Positions 15,999 through 24,544 of a stretch of 64,000 bases of DNA are shown here, in pieces. This DNA is from Fructobacillus broussonetiae (GTDB lineage: Bacteria > Bacillota > Bacilli > Lactobacillales > Lactobacillaceae). Position 1 is the first letter of the stretch, and each line of letters begins with the position of its first letter. The DNA lies in NCBI RefSeq assembly GCF_018437275.1, contig NZ_JAAMFK010000001.1, forward strand, positions 62,001-126,000, written 5' to 3'. The translations under genes were made by a program, and so were the position numbers. The notes below the pieces were generated by a model. The model saw nothing but the letters and a program-made list of their open reading frames with translations. It searched no databases and had not been told where the DNA came from.

Positions 15999-16107
15999 GA
16001 TAGGGTAGTTCACTGCTTTGTTGTGAACCCAGCCAACGGCCAGGCTGAATTTTGGCAAAAGATGCTAAGAACAAGGGCTTTACCTGAGTCTACTTAGCAA
16101 AAAGATC
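15999..16107 (+). promoter_or_regulatory. structured leader of the YitT gene (unclassified)
   Basis: Downstream of a TAAAAT -10-like box (15993-15998) three helices can be drawn. GTTCAC (16008-16013) pairs with GTGAAC (16023-16028). CAGCC (16030-16034) pairs with GGCTG (16042-16046). TGCTAAG (16063-16069) pairs with CTTAGCA (16093-16099). The last helix ends 8 bases before the ATG, where a Shine-Dalgarno sequence would be, and no good one is seen. I do not recognise a known riboswitch. Confidence 0.45.
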
Positions 16108-16974
16108 ATGCTAATCAAATTAGGAAAAAAATTGAATCACCATTATTATCATCAGATTATGGGGGCCATGCTTTACGCCTTTGCGGTGTCCATTGCACTG
16201 AATTACTTTTGGATTCCTGGACACATTTATTCATCCGGATTTAACGGTTTAGCGCAGCTGATTGATACATTGACTCACGGCCACTTCCCGGTTGCATGGG
16301 GAATTGCTGCTGCCAATTTACCACTGTTGATTGTCGCTTGGTTGACGCTTTCAAAGCGTTTTGCCATTTTTACGGCACTTGCCGTTGGTATGTCAGCGCT
16401 GTTTGTACCACTTTTCCAAACGAACACGGTTTTGACGCCAGACCCATTGATGTGTGCCATCTTTGGTGGCGCCTTGAACGGAATGGCTGTTGGAACAGCT
16501 TTGCGCTGTGGCCTTGGAACCGGTGGATTGGATATTATTGGGATGATTGCCAAGCAAAAGTTCCATACGAAGGTCGGATCAGTTAACCTTGCCTTTAATG
16601 CGGCCATCATGGTTGGAGCCGGTTTGACTTACGGTTGGCAGTACGCCTTGTATTCCATCATTGGAGTCGTGGTTTCAGCCCACTTTATTGATGTCTTCTA
16701 TACCCATCAGCAACAAATCCAAGAGATGATTGTGACGAACAAGCCAGAAATGATGTGTGAGCACATTCAAAACAATATGCGTCGTGGTGTAACGATCATC
16801 GATTCAGCTCACGGAGGCTACACTGGAAAAGATAAGTCAGTCTTGCTTACCGTTGTGACGCAGCACGAATTAAACGACTTGCGAGAAGCAATTCGCGAAG
16901 TTGATCCAGCGGCGTTTTACTCCGAATCAAAGGTGGAACACACGGGTGGGCACTTCTACGAACCAGAACCTTAA
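16108..16974 (+). CDS. YitT family membrane protein
   Basis: 288 residues: about five or six hydrophobic helices of the YitT/DUF161 type (AVSIALNYFWIPGHIYSSGFNG, ALRCGLGTGGLDIIGMI), then a soluble C-terminal DUF2179 domain (about residues 205-285) with GVTIIDSAHGGYTGKDKSVLL. The function is unknown; the family is widespread in Firmicutes. ATG 16108 lacks a clear ribosome site. An in-frame TTG at 16132 has AGGA before it and is an alternative start. A YczE-like membrane gene follows in the same direction. Confidence 0.85.
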   Translation: MLIKLGKKLNHHYYHQIMGAMLYAFAVSIALNYFWIPGHIYSSGFNGLAQLIDTLTHGHFPVAWGIAAANLPLLIVAWLTLSKRFAIFTALAVGMSALFVPLFQTNTVLTPDPLMCAIFGGALNGMAVGTALRCGLGTGGLDIIGMIAKQKFHTKVGSVNLAFNAAIMVGAGLTYGWQYALYSIIGVVVSAHFIDVFYTHQQQIQEMIVTNKPEMMCEHIQNNMRRGVTIIDSAHGGYTGKDKSVLLTVVTQHELNDLREAIREVDPAAFYSESKVEHTGGHFYEPEP

Positions 16975-16978
16975 TTAA

Positions 16979-17012
16979 AATAAAAAGAGCAGCCGCTTGG
17001 TTGCTCTTTTCT
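16979..17012 (+). terminator. terminator of the YitT gene
   Basis: AAAAGAGCA pairs with TTGCTCTTTT around GCCGCTTGG. Confidence 0.8.
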
Positions 17013-17089
17013 ATTTTTGGTATATTGATGTTATCAAGTATTGTTTCGTATCCACTTGTAAAAACAATACAAAACGGACTCCGGAGTAT

Positions 17090-17767
17090 ATGACTAAACA
17101 GAACACAATCAGTAAAAGAGTTCTTTTCTTTTTAATCGGCCTCGTGCTTGTAGCGGCTGGAAACGCCATGACTATTGTGTCCGGTGCTGGAAACGGCATG
17201 TGGACGGCTTCGGCACTTGGCGTTGGAACCGTCATCCATCAGCCCTTTGCGCTGATGTGGTTTGCTCTTGGCGTTATCGTGATCTTTGTAAACGCCATTC
17301 TCGTGAAAGAGTGGGACTGGTTTACGGCCGTGGGGGAATTCTTCTTCGTGCTCTTTTTCGCCCAGTTGATTCATGTCTTCGTGTCGACTTTTTCTTATTA
17401 TCAGGGCAAAGTCCATGCCGGACCGATGGAGAAAATTGGACTAGTCGTACTAGGTATTCTTATTGTCTGCCTCGGTACGTCCTTTTACCAACGGGCTAAT
17501 CTCTGGATGTATCCAACGGATTCACTCACAGACATCCTGGCCTGCCGGTTCTTCAGAGGAAATGTGTTCTTGGGGCAGATCGTTGCTTTTGCGCCTGCAG
17601 TATTCATTATTTTGTTAGTAGCTTTGAAAGAACATGAGCTCGTCGGGGTGCAGTTAGGGACAATCCTAGCTTTGGCCTTTAACGGTGAACTTATCGACTG
17701 CTTTAATAAGCACGCCTTTACGTCCCTGAAACATAACGACCGTTTCACAGTTCAACGTCATGATTAA
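17090..17767 (+). CDS. YczE/YyaS-type membrane protein
   Basis: 225 residues with five hydrophobic helices. The first block, LVLVAAGNAMTIVSGAGNGMWTA, and the later LWMYPTDSLTDILA match the YczE/YitT-like membrane family of unknown function. The frame is open upstream to 16997, but CGGAG (17082-17086) supports ATG 17090. Two related small membrane transporter-like genes side by side suggest a duplication or a shared role, which I cannot assign. Confidence 0.72.
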   Translation: MTKQNTISKRVLFFLIGLVLVAAGNAMTIVSGAGNGMWTASALGVGTVIHQPFALMWFALGVIVIFVNAILVKEWDWFTAVGEFFFVLFFAQLIHVFVSTFSYYQGKVHAGPMEKIGLVVLGILIVCLGTSFYQRANLWMYPTDSLTDILACRFFRGNVFLGQIVAFAPAVFIILLVALKEHELVGVQLGTILALAFNGELIDCFNKHAFTSLKHNDRFTVQRHD

Positions 17768-17791
17768 AGCCTGCCATGCAGGCTTTTTTAC
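17767..17791 (+). terminator. terminator of the YczE-like gene
   Basis: AAGCCTGC (17767-17774), CAT, GCAGGCTT (17778-17785), TTTTA. Confidence 0.9.
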
Positions 17792-17879
17792 TTTTTATAC
17801 AGGTGTAATGCTAGATTTAATCTTTGTTTCGAAAAGGAGTACAATGAATATATAGAAAGAAATGAAAGGATGTGTCTCA

Positions 17880-19079
17880 ATGTCTAAATCAAGACAAAAA
17901 TGGGACCCGAAGACGGCGACGCACCGTTTTTGGATTCTGGCCGTTTCACTGATCATTACTTCAGGAACAGCAATTTCACCAGCGCTTCCAGCTATGCAAA
18001 AGGCTTTTGCAGGTTATCCAAGCACGTTGGTGAACATGGTTGCCACCATTCAACAGGTGCCCGCCTTTATCGTTTTAATCTTCTCAAGTCAGTTAGCAAA
18101 CCGCTTTGGAATTAAGAAGATTGTCAGCATCGGTATGCTCCTCATGGGTATCTCCGGTGTTGCACCCGCTCTTTTGTCAAACATCTGGCTTGTCTTACTT
18201 TGCCGGATTATCTTTGGTATCGGAATTGGAATGACAAATTCCCTGGCCTATACCTTGATTAACATGTACTACGAAGGAGACGATCAAGCCCAGATGCTGG
18301 GTGAGCGTTCCGCCTTTGAGCCAATTGGAATCTGCATTATTAACTTGCTCGCAGGATTCCTTTTGAACGTTTCATGGCAGGCTGCCTTCTTAGCCTATGG
18401 TTTGATTTTTATTGTCTTCCTAGGCTTCACCAAAGTCGTGCCTGAATACCATATGTCAAAGAAAGAGCAGAAGAAGGCCGCCAAGCCTAAGCTCTCATGG
18501 CCAATCGTTTGGTCAGCTGTCTTCTGCTGTGCATTGACCATCGGAATGGCCATTGTGAACGTTTTGACGCCTTCCGTTGTTGTGGCAAATCACATGGGAA
18601 ACGGAACCACCGCTTCCTATATCATCACGGGTTATACCTTAGCCTCAATGGTTGCCGGATTTATGTTTGGTGCCTTTTTCAAAGCACTTCGCCGCTACGT
18701 ACTCTTAGCCGGATTGGCTTGCATGGTTGTCGGAACTTTGATGATGAACTTTGCTTCAAACATTGGACTATTGCTCGTGGCGGTTGCCATTATCGGTTTT
18801 GCATACCCACTTGCTGGAACCTATGTCTTCGACACTATCGATAGTCGAATTCCAAAGGAAGCGGATGGCTTGGCCAACTCCATTCTCTTGATTGGATGTA
18901 ACGTTGGGACGGCCTTCGCGCCAGCCATCGTTTCCTTCTTAGGTAATTTCTCACCAGTATCTGGTGTTAATCCAGGAATTGGAATGTACGGTCTTCTCAT
19001 CCTTATCTTAGCTATTGTAGTTACGATCACGATGTTAGGGAAGGACATCAAGAAGATGTTTTCTAAGAAACTTTCATAA
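17880..19079 (+). CDS. MFS transporter (CynX/NimT-like)
   Basis: A 399-residue major facilitator with twelve helices. SLIITSGTAISPALPAMQKAF opens helix 1, and FGIGIGMTNSLAYTLINMYY with ERSAFEPIGICI resembles motifs C and D of the cyanate/nitroimidazole-type subgroup. The substrate is unknown. The ATG at 17862 is in frame, but the AAAGGA inside that segment fits ATG 17880. The gene stands alone between a terminator and rpsU. Confidence 0.82.
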   Translation: MSKSRQKWDPKTATHRFWILAVSLIITSGTAISPALPAMQKAFAGYPSTLVNMVATIQQVPAFIVLIFSSQLANRFGIKKIVSIGMLLMGISGVAPALLSNIWLVLLCRIIFGIGIGMTNSLAYTLINMYYEGDDQAQMLGERSAFEPIGICIINLLAGFLLNVSWQAAFLAYGLIFIVFLGFTKVVPEYHMSKKEQKKAAKPKLSWPIVWSAVFCCALTIGMAIVNVLTPSVVVANHMGNGTTASYIITGYTLASMVAGFMFGAFFKALRRYVLLAGLACMVVGTLMMNFASNIGLLLVAVAIIGFAYPLAGTYVFDTIDSRIPKEADGLANSILLIGCNVGTAFAPAIVSFLGNFSPVSGVNPGIGMYGLLILILAIVVTITMLGKDIKKMFSKKLS

Positions 19080-19186
19080 AAAGTATGATTTTTCTTGACT
19101 TTGACAGGCCTTGTTGCCATAATAGTTTAAGTTAAGTGCATATCGTTATAGACGAAATAAAATGCCGGAAAGGAGGGGAATCGCAC

Positions 19187-19375
19187 ATGGCAAAGGTTGT
19201 TGTTCGTAAGAATGAATCTTTGGATGATGCATTGCGCCGTTTCAAGCGTGGTGTTTCTAAGGACGGTACTCTCCAAGAATACCGGAAGCGCGAATTCTAC
19301 GTTAAGCCTTCAGTTGAACGTAAGTTGAAGTCTGAAGCTGCACGTAAGCGCAACAAGAAGAAGAACAAGCGTTAA
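19187..19375 (+). CDS. rpsU: 30S ribosomal protein S21
   Basis: A 62-residue basic protein, [21 protein letters not shown] at the start and a Lys/Arg-rich tail. S21 is part of the 30S platform and helps initiate translation. The frame runs upstream to 19136, but AAGGAGGGG (19169-19177) fits ATG 19187. It is followed by a terminator and then yqeY, the common rpsU-yqeY order. Confidence 0.96.
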   Translation: MAKVVVRKNESLDDALRRFKRGVSKDGTLQEYRKREFYVKPSVERKLKSEAARKRNKKKNKR

Positions 19376-19383
19376 TTCGTTTG

Positions 19384-19415
19384 TAAAAACGTCAACATTT
19401 GTTGGCGTTTTTTTT
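19384..19415 (+). terminator. terminator of rpsU
   Basis: AAAACGTCAACA pairs with TTGGCGTTTT around a short loop and is followed by T-rich sequence. Confidence 0.85.
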
Positions 19416-19469
19416 GTGCCCTCGTGGTAAACTATAATATATGTAGAACGTTTAAAAAGGAGCAGGTAT

Positions 19470-19916
19470 ATGACTTTATTGGAAACTGTACAAAACGACA
19501 TGAAAGAGGCCATGAAGGCTAAGGACAAGGCAAAGTTGGCCGTTGTCCGCCAAATCAAGTCAGCAGTAATGAACGAACAGATTAACTTGGGTCACGACTT
19601 GAACGAAGACGAAGAGTTGGCTGTTTTGGCTCGTGAAGTAAAGCAACGTAAGGAATCCCTTTCAGAATTCAAGGATGGAGGCCGTGAGGACTTGGCCGAA
19701 GCGACGCAAGCTGAATTGGATATCTTGGCATCTTATATGCCAGAACAAATGTCTGATGAAGACGTTGATGCCGCTGTTTCAGCAGCCATCGAAAAGACGG
19801 GTGCTTCATCAATGGCAGACATGGGTAAGGTCATGGGGATTGTTTCTGCCCAAACAAAGGGCCGTGCCGATGGTAAGGTTGTCGCTGACAAAGTGAAGGC
19901 CGCATTGTCAAAGTAA
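19470..19916 (+). CDS. yqeY: GatB/YqeY domain protein
   Basis: A 148-residue all-helical protein of the YqeY family, related to the tail domain of GatB, which binds tRNA in amidotransferases. Typical blocks are MKEAMKAKDKAKLAVVRQIKSA and the C-terminal MGKVMGIVSAQTKGRADGK. A free-standing YqeY has no proven function. AAAGGAGCAGG precedes ATG 19470. Confidence 0.92.
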   Translation: MTLLETVQNDMKEAMKAKDKAKLAVVRQIKSAVMNEQINLGHDLNEDEELAVLAREVKQRKESLSEFKDGGREDLAEATQAELDILASYMPEQMSDEDVDAAVSAAIEKTGASSMADMGKVMGIVSAQTKGRADGKVVADKVKAALSK

Positions 19917-19937
19917 TGAATTGAAGAGAGTCGGACG

Positions 19938-19962
19938 AAAAGAAGGGTTGCCTTCTTTTTTG
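19938..19962 (+). terminator. terminator of yqeY
   Basis: AAGAAGG, GTT, GCCTTCTT and a T-run lie between yqeY and cvfB. Confidence 0.75.
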
Positions 19963-19989
19963 ACTTTTAATATGAAAGGAAGTTTGAAT

Positions 19990-20880
19990 ATGGCAGATGA
20001 ACGTTTAGGATTGGTTGTGAAGGCCAAGGTTACTGACGAAAACGATGATTATTTCTACGCACAGGTCGATGGTGGCCACACGTATGAAATCGATAAGTTA
20101 GAGCTTTTAAAGCCGCTTAAATTAGGTGGAATGGTGACGGGCTTTGCTTACCAAAACGACCAACACCGTTTGCAAATCACAAAGAACATCCCCGATGTTC
20201 AAAAAGACATTTACGCCTGGGGAAAGGTCGTGCAATCACGTTCTGATCTTGGGGTATTCGTTGACATCGGTTTGTACAACAAGGACTTGGTTGTTTCATT
20301 GGATGACCTGCCAACCATCAAGGAACTCTGGCCTAAGAAGGGTGACCGCTTGCTTCTTTCAATCAAAGAAGACAACAAGGGCCGCCTCTGGGGACAGCTT
20401 GCGCAACAAGACATCGTGAAAGCGGTGTCCCGCCGTGCCCATGAAGGTGCCGGTATCAAGAAGGGTGACAAGATCAAGGCAACGGTTTACCGTAACAAGC
20501 TTGTTGGAACCCTCGTGTTGACTGATGATTACTGCCTTGGATTCATTCATCCTTCACAGCGTGAAGTAGAACCACGCCTTGGTGAAGTTGTCGAAGCACG
20601 CGTGCTTGGCGTGAACGAACACGGTATCGTGAACTTGTCTTTGAAGCTTCCAGCTTACAAGGTGATGGATGAAGACGCGAAGTTCTTGCTCTTGCAGCTG
20701 CGTCGTAAGCCAAAGCACTTCCTGCCATTTAACGATAAATCTGACCCCGAAGACATTAAGAAGCAGTTTGGCTTCTCTAAGTCACAGTTCAAGCGGGCTC
20801 TTGGTCGTTTGTACAAGGACCGGCTCATCGAACAAGTGGAAGATGGTATTCAATTGACAGAGAAGGGGATGGAAGACTAA
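19990..20880 (+). CDS. cvfB: CvfB-family S1 RNA-binding protein
   Basis: A 296-residue protein with several OB/S1 domains: an N-terminal S1-like segment, an S1 domain with GKVVQSRSDLGVFVDIGLYNKD (about residues 70-130), another to about 220, and a C-terminal winged helix (FGFSKSQFKRALGRLYKDRLI). CvfB of staphylococci affects virulence gene expression. The frame extends upstream to 19921, but AAAGGAAG and ATG 19990 mark the start. The stop overlaps the xerD start by one base. Confidence 0.9.
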   Translation: MADERLGLVVKAKVTDENDDYFYAQVDGGHTYEIDKLELLKPLKLGGMVTGFAYQNDQHRLQITKNIPDVQKDIYAWGKVVQSRSDLGVFVDIGLYNKDLVVSLDDLPTIKELWPKKGDRLLLSIKEDNKGRLWGQLAQQDIVKAVSRRAHEGAGIKKGDKIKATVYRNKLVGTLVLTDDYCLGFIHPSQREVEPRLGEVVEARVLGVNEHGIVNLSLKLPAYKVMDEDAKFLLLQLRRKPKHFLPFNDKSDPEDIKKQFGFSKSQFKRALGRLYKDRLIEQVEDGIQLTEKGMED

Positions 20881-21767
20881 TGCTTCCTGCTGAAATGGAA
20901 GACTACCTCCGCGACGTTCAAATCGACCGGGGATTGTCTAAGAACACCATCACGGCATACCACCAAGATCTTCTGACTTTTACCAAGTTTTTGGAAAAGA
21001 AGCACAAAAAGCTCCAAGACGTGGACCACCTGCTTGTTCTTACTTTCTTGAATGAGCTTCGTTCACTGGGACGAGCCAATTCATCGGTTGCCCGTATGGT
21101 GACAACCTTGCGTAAGTGTTTTGCCTATCTAAAAAAAGAAGGCATGGTCGCACACGATCCCATGCAGACGATTAAGCCACCTAAAAAAGCGCAACATTTA
21201 CCTGCTGTGTTGACGGTGGAAGAAGTCGACACGCTGCTGGACTTGCCTGATGTGACGAAGCCTTTAGGACTTCGAAATAAAGCACTCTTGGAGTTGATGT
21301 ATGCAACAGGACTGCGAGTTTCCGAGCTCGTGGGTTTGACTTTGGCAGACTTACACCTGGACTTAGCTTTGATTCAGACAATTGGTAAGGGTGACAAGGA
21401 ACGAATCATTCCCGTGGGTGAGGTTGCCATTGACTGGTTAAAACGTTACTTACGGGATTCCCGACCGTTTCTGCTAAAGGGGCAAAAGTCCGACCAGATC
21501 TTCTTAAACGATCATGGTCGTTCCTTATCCCGACAAGGCGTTTGGCAAATCATTAAGAAACTGGTGGAACAGGCTGGCATCAAAAAGGATGTTTCACCGC
21601 ACACGCTGCGTCATTCCTTTGCTACGCACATTCTTGAAAACGGTGCTGATTTACGGATTGTTCAAGAACTCTTGGGACACTCTGATATTTCAACCACCCA
21701 GATTTATACTCATATCTCAAAGGGACGACTCACTCAGGTTTATGATGAGTTCCATCCCCGCGCATAG
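20880..21767 (+). CDS. xerD: site-specific tyrosine recombinase XerD
   Basis: 295 residues. The N-terminal SAM-like core-binding domain is followed by the catalytic domain with Arg in ATGLRVSELVGL, HTLRHSFATH (His-x-x-Arg), LLGHSDISTT and the nucleophile Tyr in IYTHIS. XerD acts with a partner at dif to resolve chromosome dimers. The ATG overlaps the TAA of cvfB. The position before ribT-scpA-scpB is the standard lactobacillar order and identifies XerD, not a phage integrase. Confidence 0.94.
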   Translation: MLPAEMEDYLRDVQIDRGLSKNTITAYHQDLLTFTKFLEKKHKKLQDVDHLLVLTFLNELRSLGRANSSVARMVTTLRKCFAYLKKEGMVAHDPMQTIKPPKKAQHLPAVLTVEEVDTLLDLPDVTKPLGLRNKALLELMYATGLRVSELVGLTLADLHLDLALIQTIGKGDKERIIPVGEVAIDWLKRYLRDSRPFLLKGQKSDQIFLNDHGRSLSRQGVWQIIKKLVEQAGIKKDVSPHTLRHSFATHILENGADLRIVQELLGHSDISTTQIYTHISKGRLTQVYDEFHPRA

Positions 21768-21775
21768 GAGGGCAT

Positions 21776-22132
21776 ATGTTAGTACAACCGAGACCAGACG
21801 ATGAAAAGACCATCATGGGCCTTTTTTCATTGGTACCTGAGTTGAAGGATTTCAACCACTTAAACCAGGTCATGAGCGATTACGAAAAAGAGGGACACTT
21901 TCTCTACTTCTTTCAAGATGAAGTTCAAGATCCCATTACCGGTTTGTTAGGTTATGAGACTTACAAGGAAAACATTCTCTTAGTACGTCGTATTATTGTG
22001 ACGCCTGGTTCGCCTAAGAAGGCAACGCAGTCACAAATGCTTACGGACTTACAGGAACAAAATCCCGAAAAGACGTTGATGGGAACATTAGAGACCCAAA
22101 CTGCCATTGATAAGTGGAGAAAGCACTATTAA
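21776..22132 (+). CDS. ribT: RibT-like acetyltransferase-fold protein
   Basis: A 118-residue protein starting behind AGGAGG. Sequence and position match RibT, an orphan GNAT-fold protein that in Bacillus closes the riboflavin operon and in lactobacilli sits between xerD and scpA. The central ILLVRRIIVTPGSPKKATQSQML holds the acetyl-CoA-type turn. No riboflavin synthesis genes occur in the window and riboflavin is imported by RibU, so the protein is probably not a riboflavin biosynthesis enzyme here. Confidence 0.8.
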   Translation: MLVQPRPDDEKTIMGLFSLVPELKDFNHLNQVMSDYEKEGHFLYFFQDEVQDPITGLLGYETYKENILLVRRIIVTPGSPKKATQSQMLTDLQEQNPEKTLMGTLETQTAIDKWRKHY

Positions 22133-22898
22133 TAACTCTGATTTAACAATTAAGATCACGGATTTCGAAGGTCCGTTGGATTTGCTTTTGCACTTGATTA
22201 AAAAGCACGAGATGGACATCTTGGCTTTGCCAATTGCCGAAGTAACGGAGCAGTACCTGTCTTTCATCAAAGAGCAGCAGGCCATGCAGCTCGATGTTGC
22301 GGCTGAATACCTGGTGATGGCGGCAAAGCTCATTCGAATTAAGTCAAACGACCTCTTGCCACAGCCTGAAGTTGAAGAAGAGCTTGATGACGAAGAAGGA
22401 TTGGATCCAAAGGAAGAATTGATTAATCGTTTGCTCGTTTACCAACGCTTCCAGCAGGCCACTGAATTCTTTGATGACCGTCAGGAAGTGGGCATGCAGT
22501 CCTTTGGACGTCCTGCTTTGGTGGATGAGACACCAGCCGATGAGAAGCACCTAGTCTTAGCACCAGGGCTATCATTAATTGATTTGCAGCTGGCTTTTGA
22601 CAATGTTGTTGCTCGTCAAAAGGACTTAGTGCCAAAGACGCGTCAGGTTCATTCCGAATCCTATACGATTGGGGATGGAATCAAAAACATCAAATCAAAG
22701 TTGGCGGTTTTGCCAGCTGAAGAGTCAATGACTTTTACAGCCTTATTCGATGGTGTCTTTGGCGCCGAACGATTGGTGATGACCTTCCTTGGCCTTTTGG
22801 AAATGGCGAAGAGCAAGGAACTTGCCATCTGGCAGCCAAGCCTATCAGACGAGATTTTAATTAAAGCGGTGAACCATGAAGACGATTTCGCAAATTGA
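22128..22898 (+). CDS. scpA: segregation and condensation protein A
   Basis: ScpA is the kleisin subunit that bridges the SMC heads with ScpB in chromosome condensation. The N-terminal IKITDFEGPLDLLLHLIKKHEMDI is the family signature. The C-terminal winged helix has TFLGLLEMAKSKELAIWQ. No ATG or GTG fits. A TTG at 22107 is in frame but has no ribosome site. GGAGA (22115-22119) sits 8 bases before an ATT at 22128 that overlaps the ribT stop (ATTAA). ATT 22128 is my preferred start, TTG 22107 the alternative. The 3' end overlaps scpB by 23 bases. Confidence 0.93.
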   Translation: MNNSDLTIKITDFEGPLDLLLHLIKKHEMDILALPIAEVTEQYLSFIKEQQAMQLDVAAEYLVMAAKLIRIKSNDLLPQPEVEEELDDEEGLDPKEELINRLLVYQRFQQATEFFDDRQEVGMQSFGRPALVDETPADEKHLVLAPGLSLIDLQLAFDNVVARQKDLVPKTRQVHSESYTIGDGIKNIKSKLAVLPAEESMTFTALFDGVFGAERLVMTFLGLLEMAKSKELAIWQPSLSDEILIKAVNHEDDFAN

Positions 22899-23586
22899 AT
22901 CCCTGCTGTTCGTAGCGGGAGAAGACGGTCTTTCGACCGGTGAATTAGCTAAGTTAACGGGCCTTGAAAAAGGGGCCATTCCTGCCCTAGTGGATGAACT
23001 CTGGCAACAATTAAATGACAGTGAACAGCCACTTACCATTCGTTCAGCAGATGGACGTTACGTATTGGTGACAAAGCCAGCTTACGGTAAGTTAGTATCC
23101 TCGTACTTTGACTTGCCTGTTAACACCAAGTTGACGCAACCACAGTTGGAAACGTTGGTTATCGTCGCTTACCAACAACCCATCACGCGAGTTGAAATCG
23201 ATCAAATCCGTGGGGTACGTTCTGCTGGAACGTTGCAGAAGTTGATGCTTCACCAGTTGATTGAGCCAGTTGGCCGTAAGGAAGAAGTTGGGCGTCCAAT
23301 CTTGTATGGAACAACAACCGATTTCTTGGATTACTTCGGTTTGGGTTCATTGGCTGAACTACCAGAATTACCTGATATTAAAGACGTTATTTTGTCTGAG
23401 GATCAGCAACAAGAAGTCGCGCTCTTCGATGAAATTGATGAAGATGGGGATGTCACCGAACAAGAAGCGGCTGAAGCAGCGGTTGGTGCAGTGGATAAGA
23501 CATCCGTTCCAGCTGACGCTGTGCAAGCTGTGGATGGGGATGGCCATAATACTGAAGCGACTGATGAACACTCAGAAGATGATTAA
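22876..23586 (+). CDS. scpB: segregation and condensation protein B
   Basis: A 236-residue partner of ScpA with two winged-helix domains. ESLLFVAGEDGLSTGELAKLTG opens domain 1 and TLVIVAYQQPITRVEIDQIRGV domain 2. After about residue 180 comes an acidic, low-complexity tail of roughly 55 residues not present in the family core. The start overlaps scpA, and rluB follows after 30 bases. Confidence 0.95.
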   Translation: MKTISQIESLLFVAGEDGLSTGELAKLTGLEKGAIPALVDELWQQLNDSEQPLTIRSADGRYVLVTKPAYGKLVSSYFDLPVNTKLTQPQLETLVIVAYQQPITRVEIDQIRGVRSAGTLQKLMLHQLIEPVGRKEEVGRPILYGTTTDFLDYFGLGSLAELPELPDIKDVILSEDQQQEVALFDEIDEDGDVTEQEAAEAAVGAVDKTSVPADAVQAVDGDGHNTEATDEHSEDD

Positions 23587-23616
23587 TAAAGACCATAAGT
23601 ACGGGAAAAGGAAGAA

Positions 23617-24369
23617 ATGATGGAAGAAAAGGCTGAACGCTTACAAAAAGTCATCGCCCAGGCTGGGATTGCTTCCCGCCGGGCCTCTGAACAATTGATT
23701 TTAGAAGGTCGTGTTGCCGTTAATGGTGAACAAGTTTCAAAGCTTGGAACGAAGGTAACGTCTCATGATGAGGTCAAGGTGGACGGTGTTCCATTGGACG
23801 GGCGAGAAAAGAAGGTCTACTACCTTTTGAACAAGCCCCGTGGTGTCGTGACAACGGCCTCCGACGACAAGGGACGTACGACTGTCGTTGATATTTTGTC
23901 CGATGTTGATGCCCGCGTTTACCCCGTTGGTCGGTTGGACTACGATACGACCGGTGCCTTGATTATGACAAACGACGGTGAGTTGGCTAATCAACTCATG
24001 CACCCAAAGGGGAAGGTCGATAAGGTTTATACGGCTAAGGTCAAGGGAATTGCAACAATGGAGGCCCTTGCACCTTTGAAGCGTGGAGTTGTTATCAAGG
24101 GAAAGAAAACAGCCCCAGCGCGTGTCGCCATTGAAAAGGTTGATACAGACAAGAAGGTTTCCTTTGTCACGATTACGATTCACGAAGGGCGTAACCACCA
24201 AGTGAAGGATATGTTGCAAAAGGTCGGGTTGCCAGTTGAAAAGCTGCGCCGTGACCGTTATGCCTTCTTAGATTTGGTTGGTTTACAGCCAAGCGAATAC
24301 CGTGACTTGAAGCACGATGAAGTAAAGCGCTTGAAGGCAGGGGACTACCGCTACTTGCGCCGTAAGTAA
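23617..24369 (+). CDS. rluB: 23S rRNA pseudouridine synthase RluB
   Basis: A 250-residue pseudouridine synthase. The N-terminal S4 domain (RLQKVIAQAGIASRRASEQLI) is followed by the catalytic domain with GRLDYDTTGALIMTNDGE, whose Asp is the nucleophile, and the late GRNHQVKDML. It would modify U2605 of 23S rRNA. Two adjacent ATGs (23617 and 23620) are possible. The gene ends the xerD-scpAB cluster at a terminator. Confidence 0.93.
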   Translation: MMEEKAERLQKVIAQAGIASRRASEQLILEGRVAVNGEQVSKLGTKVTSHDEVKVDGVPLDGREKKVYYLLNKPRGVVTTASDDKGRTTVVDILSDVDARVYPVGRLDYDTTGALIMTNDGELANQLMHPKGKVDKVYTAKVKGIATMEALAPLKRGVVIKGKKTAPARVAIEKVDTDKKVSFVTITIHEGRNHQVKDMLQKVGLPVEKLRRDRYAFLDLVGLQPSEYRDLKHDEVKRLKAGDYRYLRRK

Positions 24370-24374
24370 AATAA

Positions 24375-24402
24375 AAAGAGGAGCGAGAGCTCCTCTTTTT
24401 TT
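24375..24402 (+). terminator. terminator of rluB
   Basis: AAAGAGGAGC (24375-24384), GAGA, GCTCCTCTTT (24389-24398), T-run. Confidence 0.92.
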
Positions 24403-24424
24403 GTATCCTGTTTTGGCAAAGATA

Positions 24425-24480
24425 TGGCCTAAATGATAGTTAGGCCAATCTGAACGATTTTTGATGACTATTCGTTCAGC
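24425..24480. repeat. two neighbouring palindromes upstream of the small ORF at 24545
   Basis: TGGCCTAA (24425-24432) pairs with TTAGGCCA (24440-24447). CTGAACGA (24450-24457) pairs with TCGTTCAG (24472-24479). Neither has a T-run. They could be operators for the promoter of the small ORF or a structured RNA. Confidence 0.6.
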
Positions 24481-24544
24481 TGCCTTTATGATGATGTTGG
24501 CAGATAAGTGAAGCCGGTGGCTCCAAAGATAAGGAGGTACACTT

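Noticed and set aside
16008-16099. Known riboswitch (TPP, FMN, SAM, preQ1, M-box, yybP-ykoY) before the YitT gene
   Set aside because: None of the conserved strings of these classes is present, so it is listed only as an unclassified leader.
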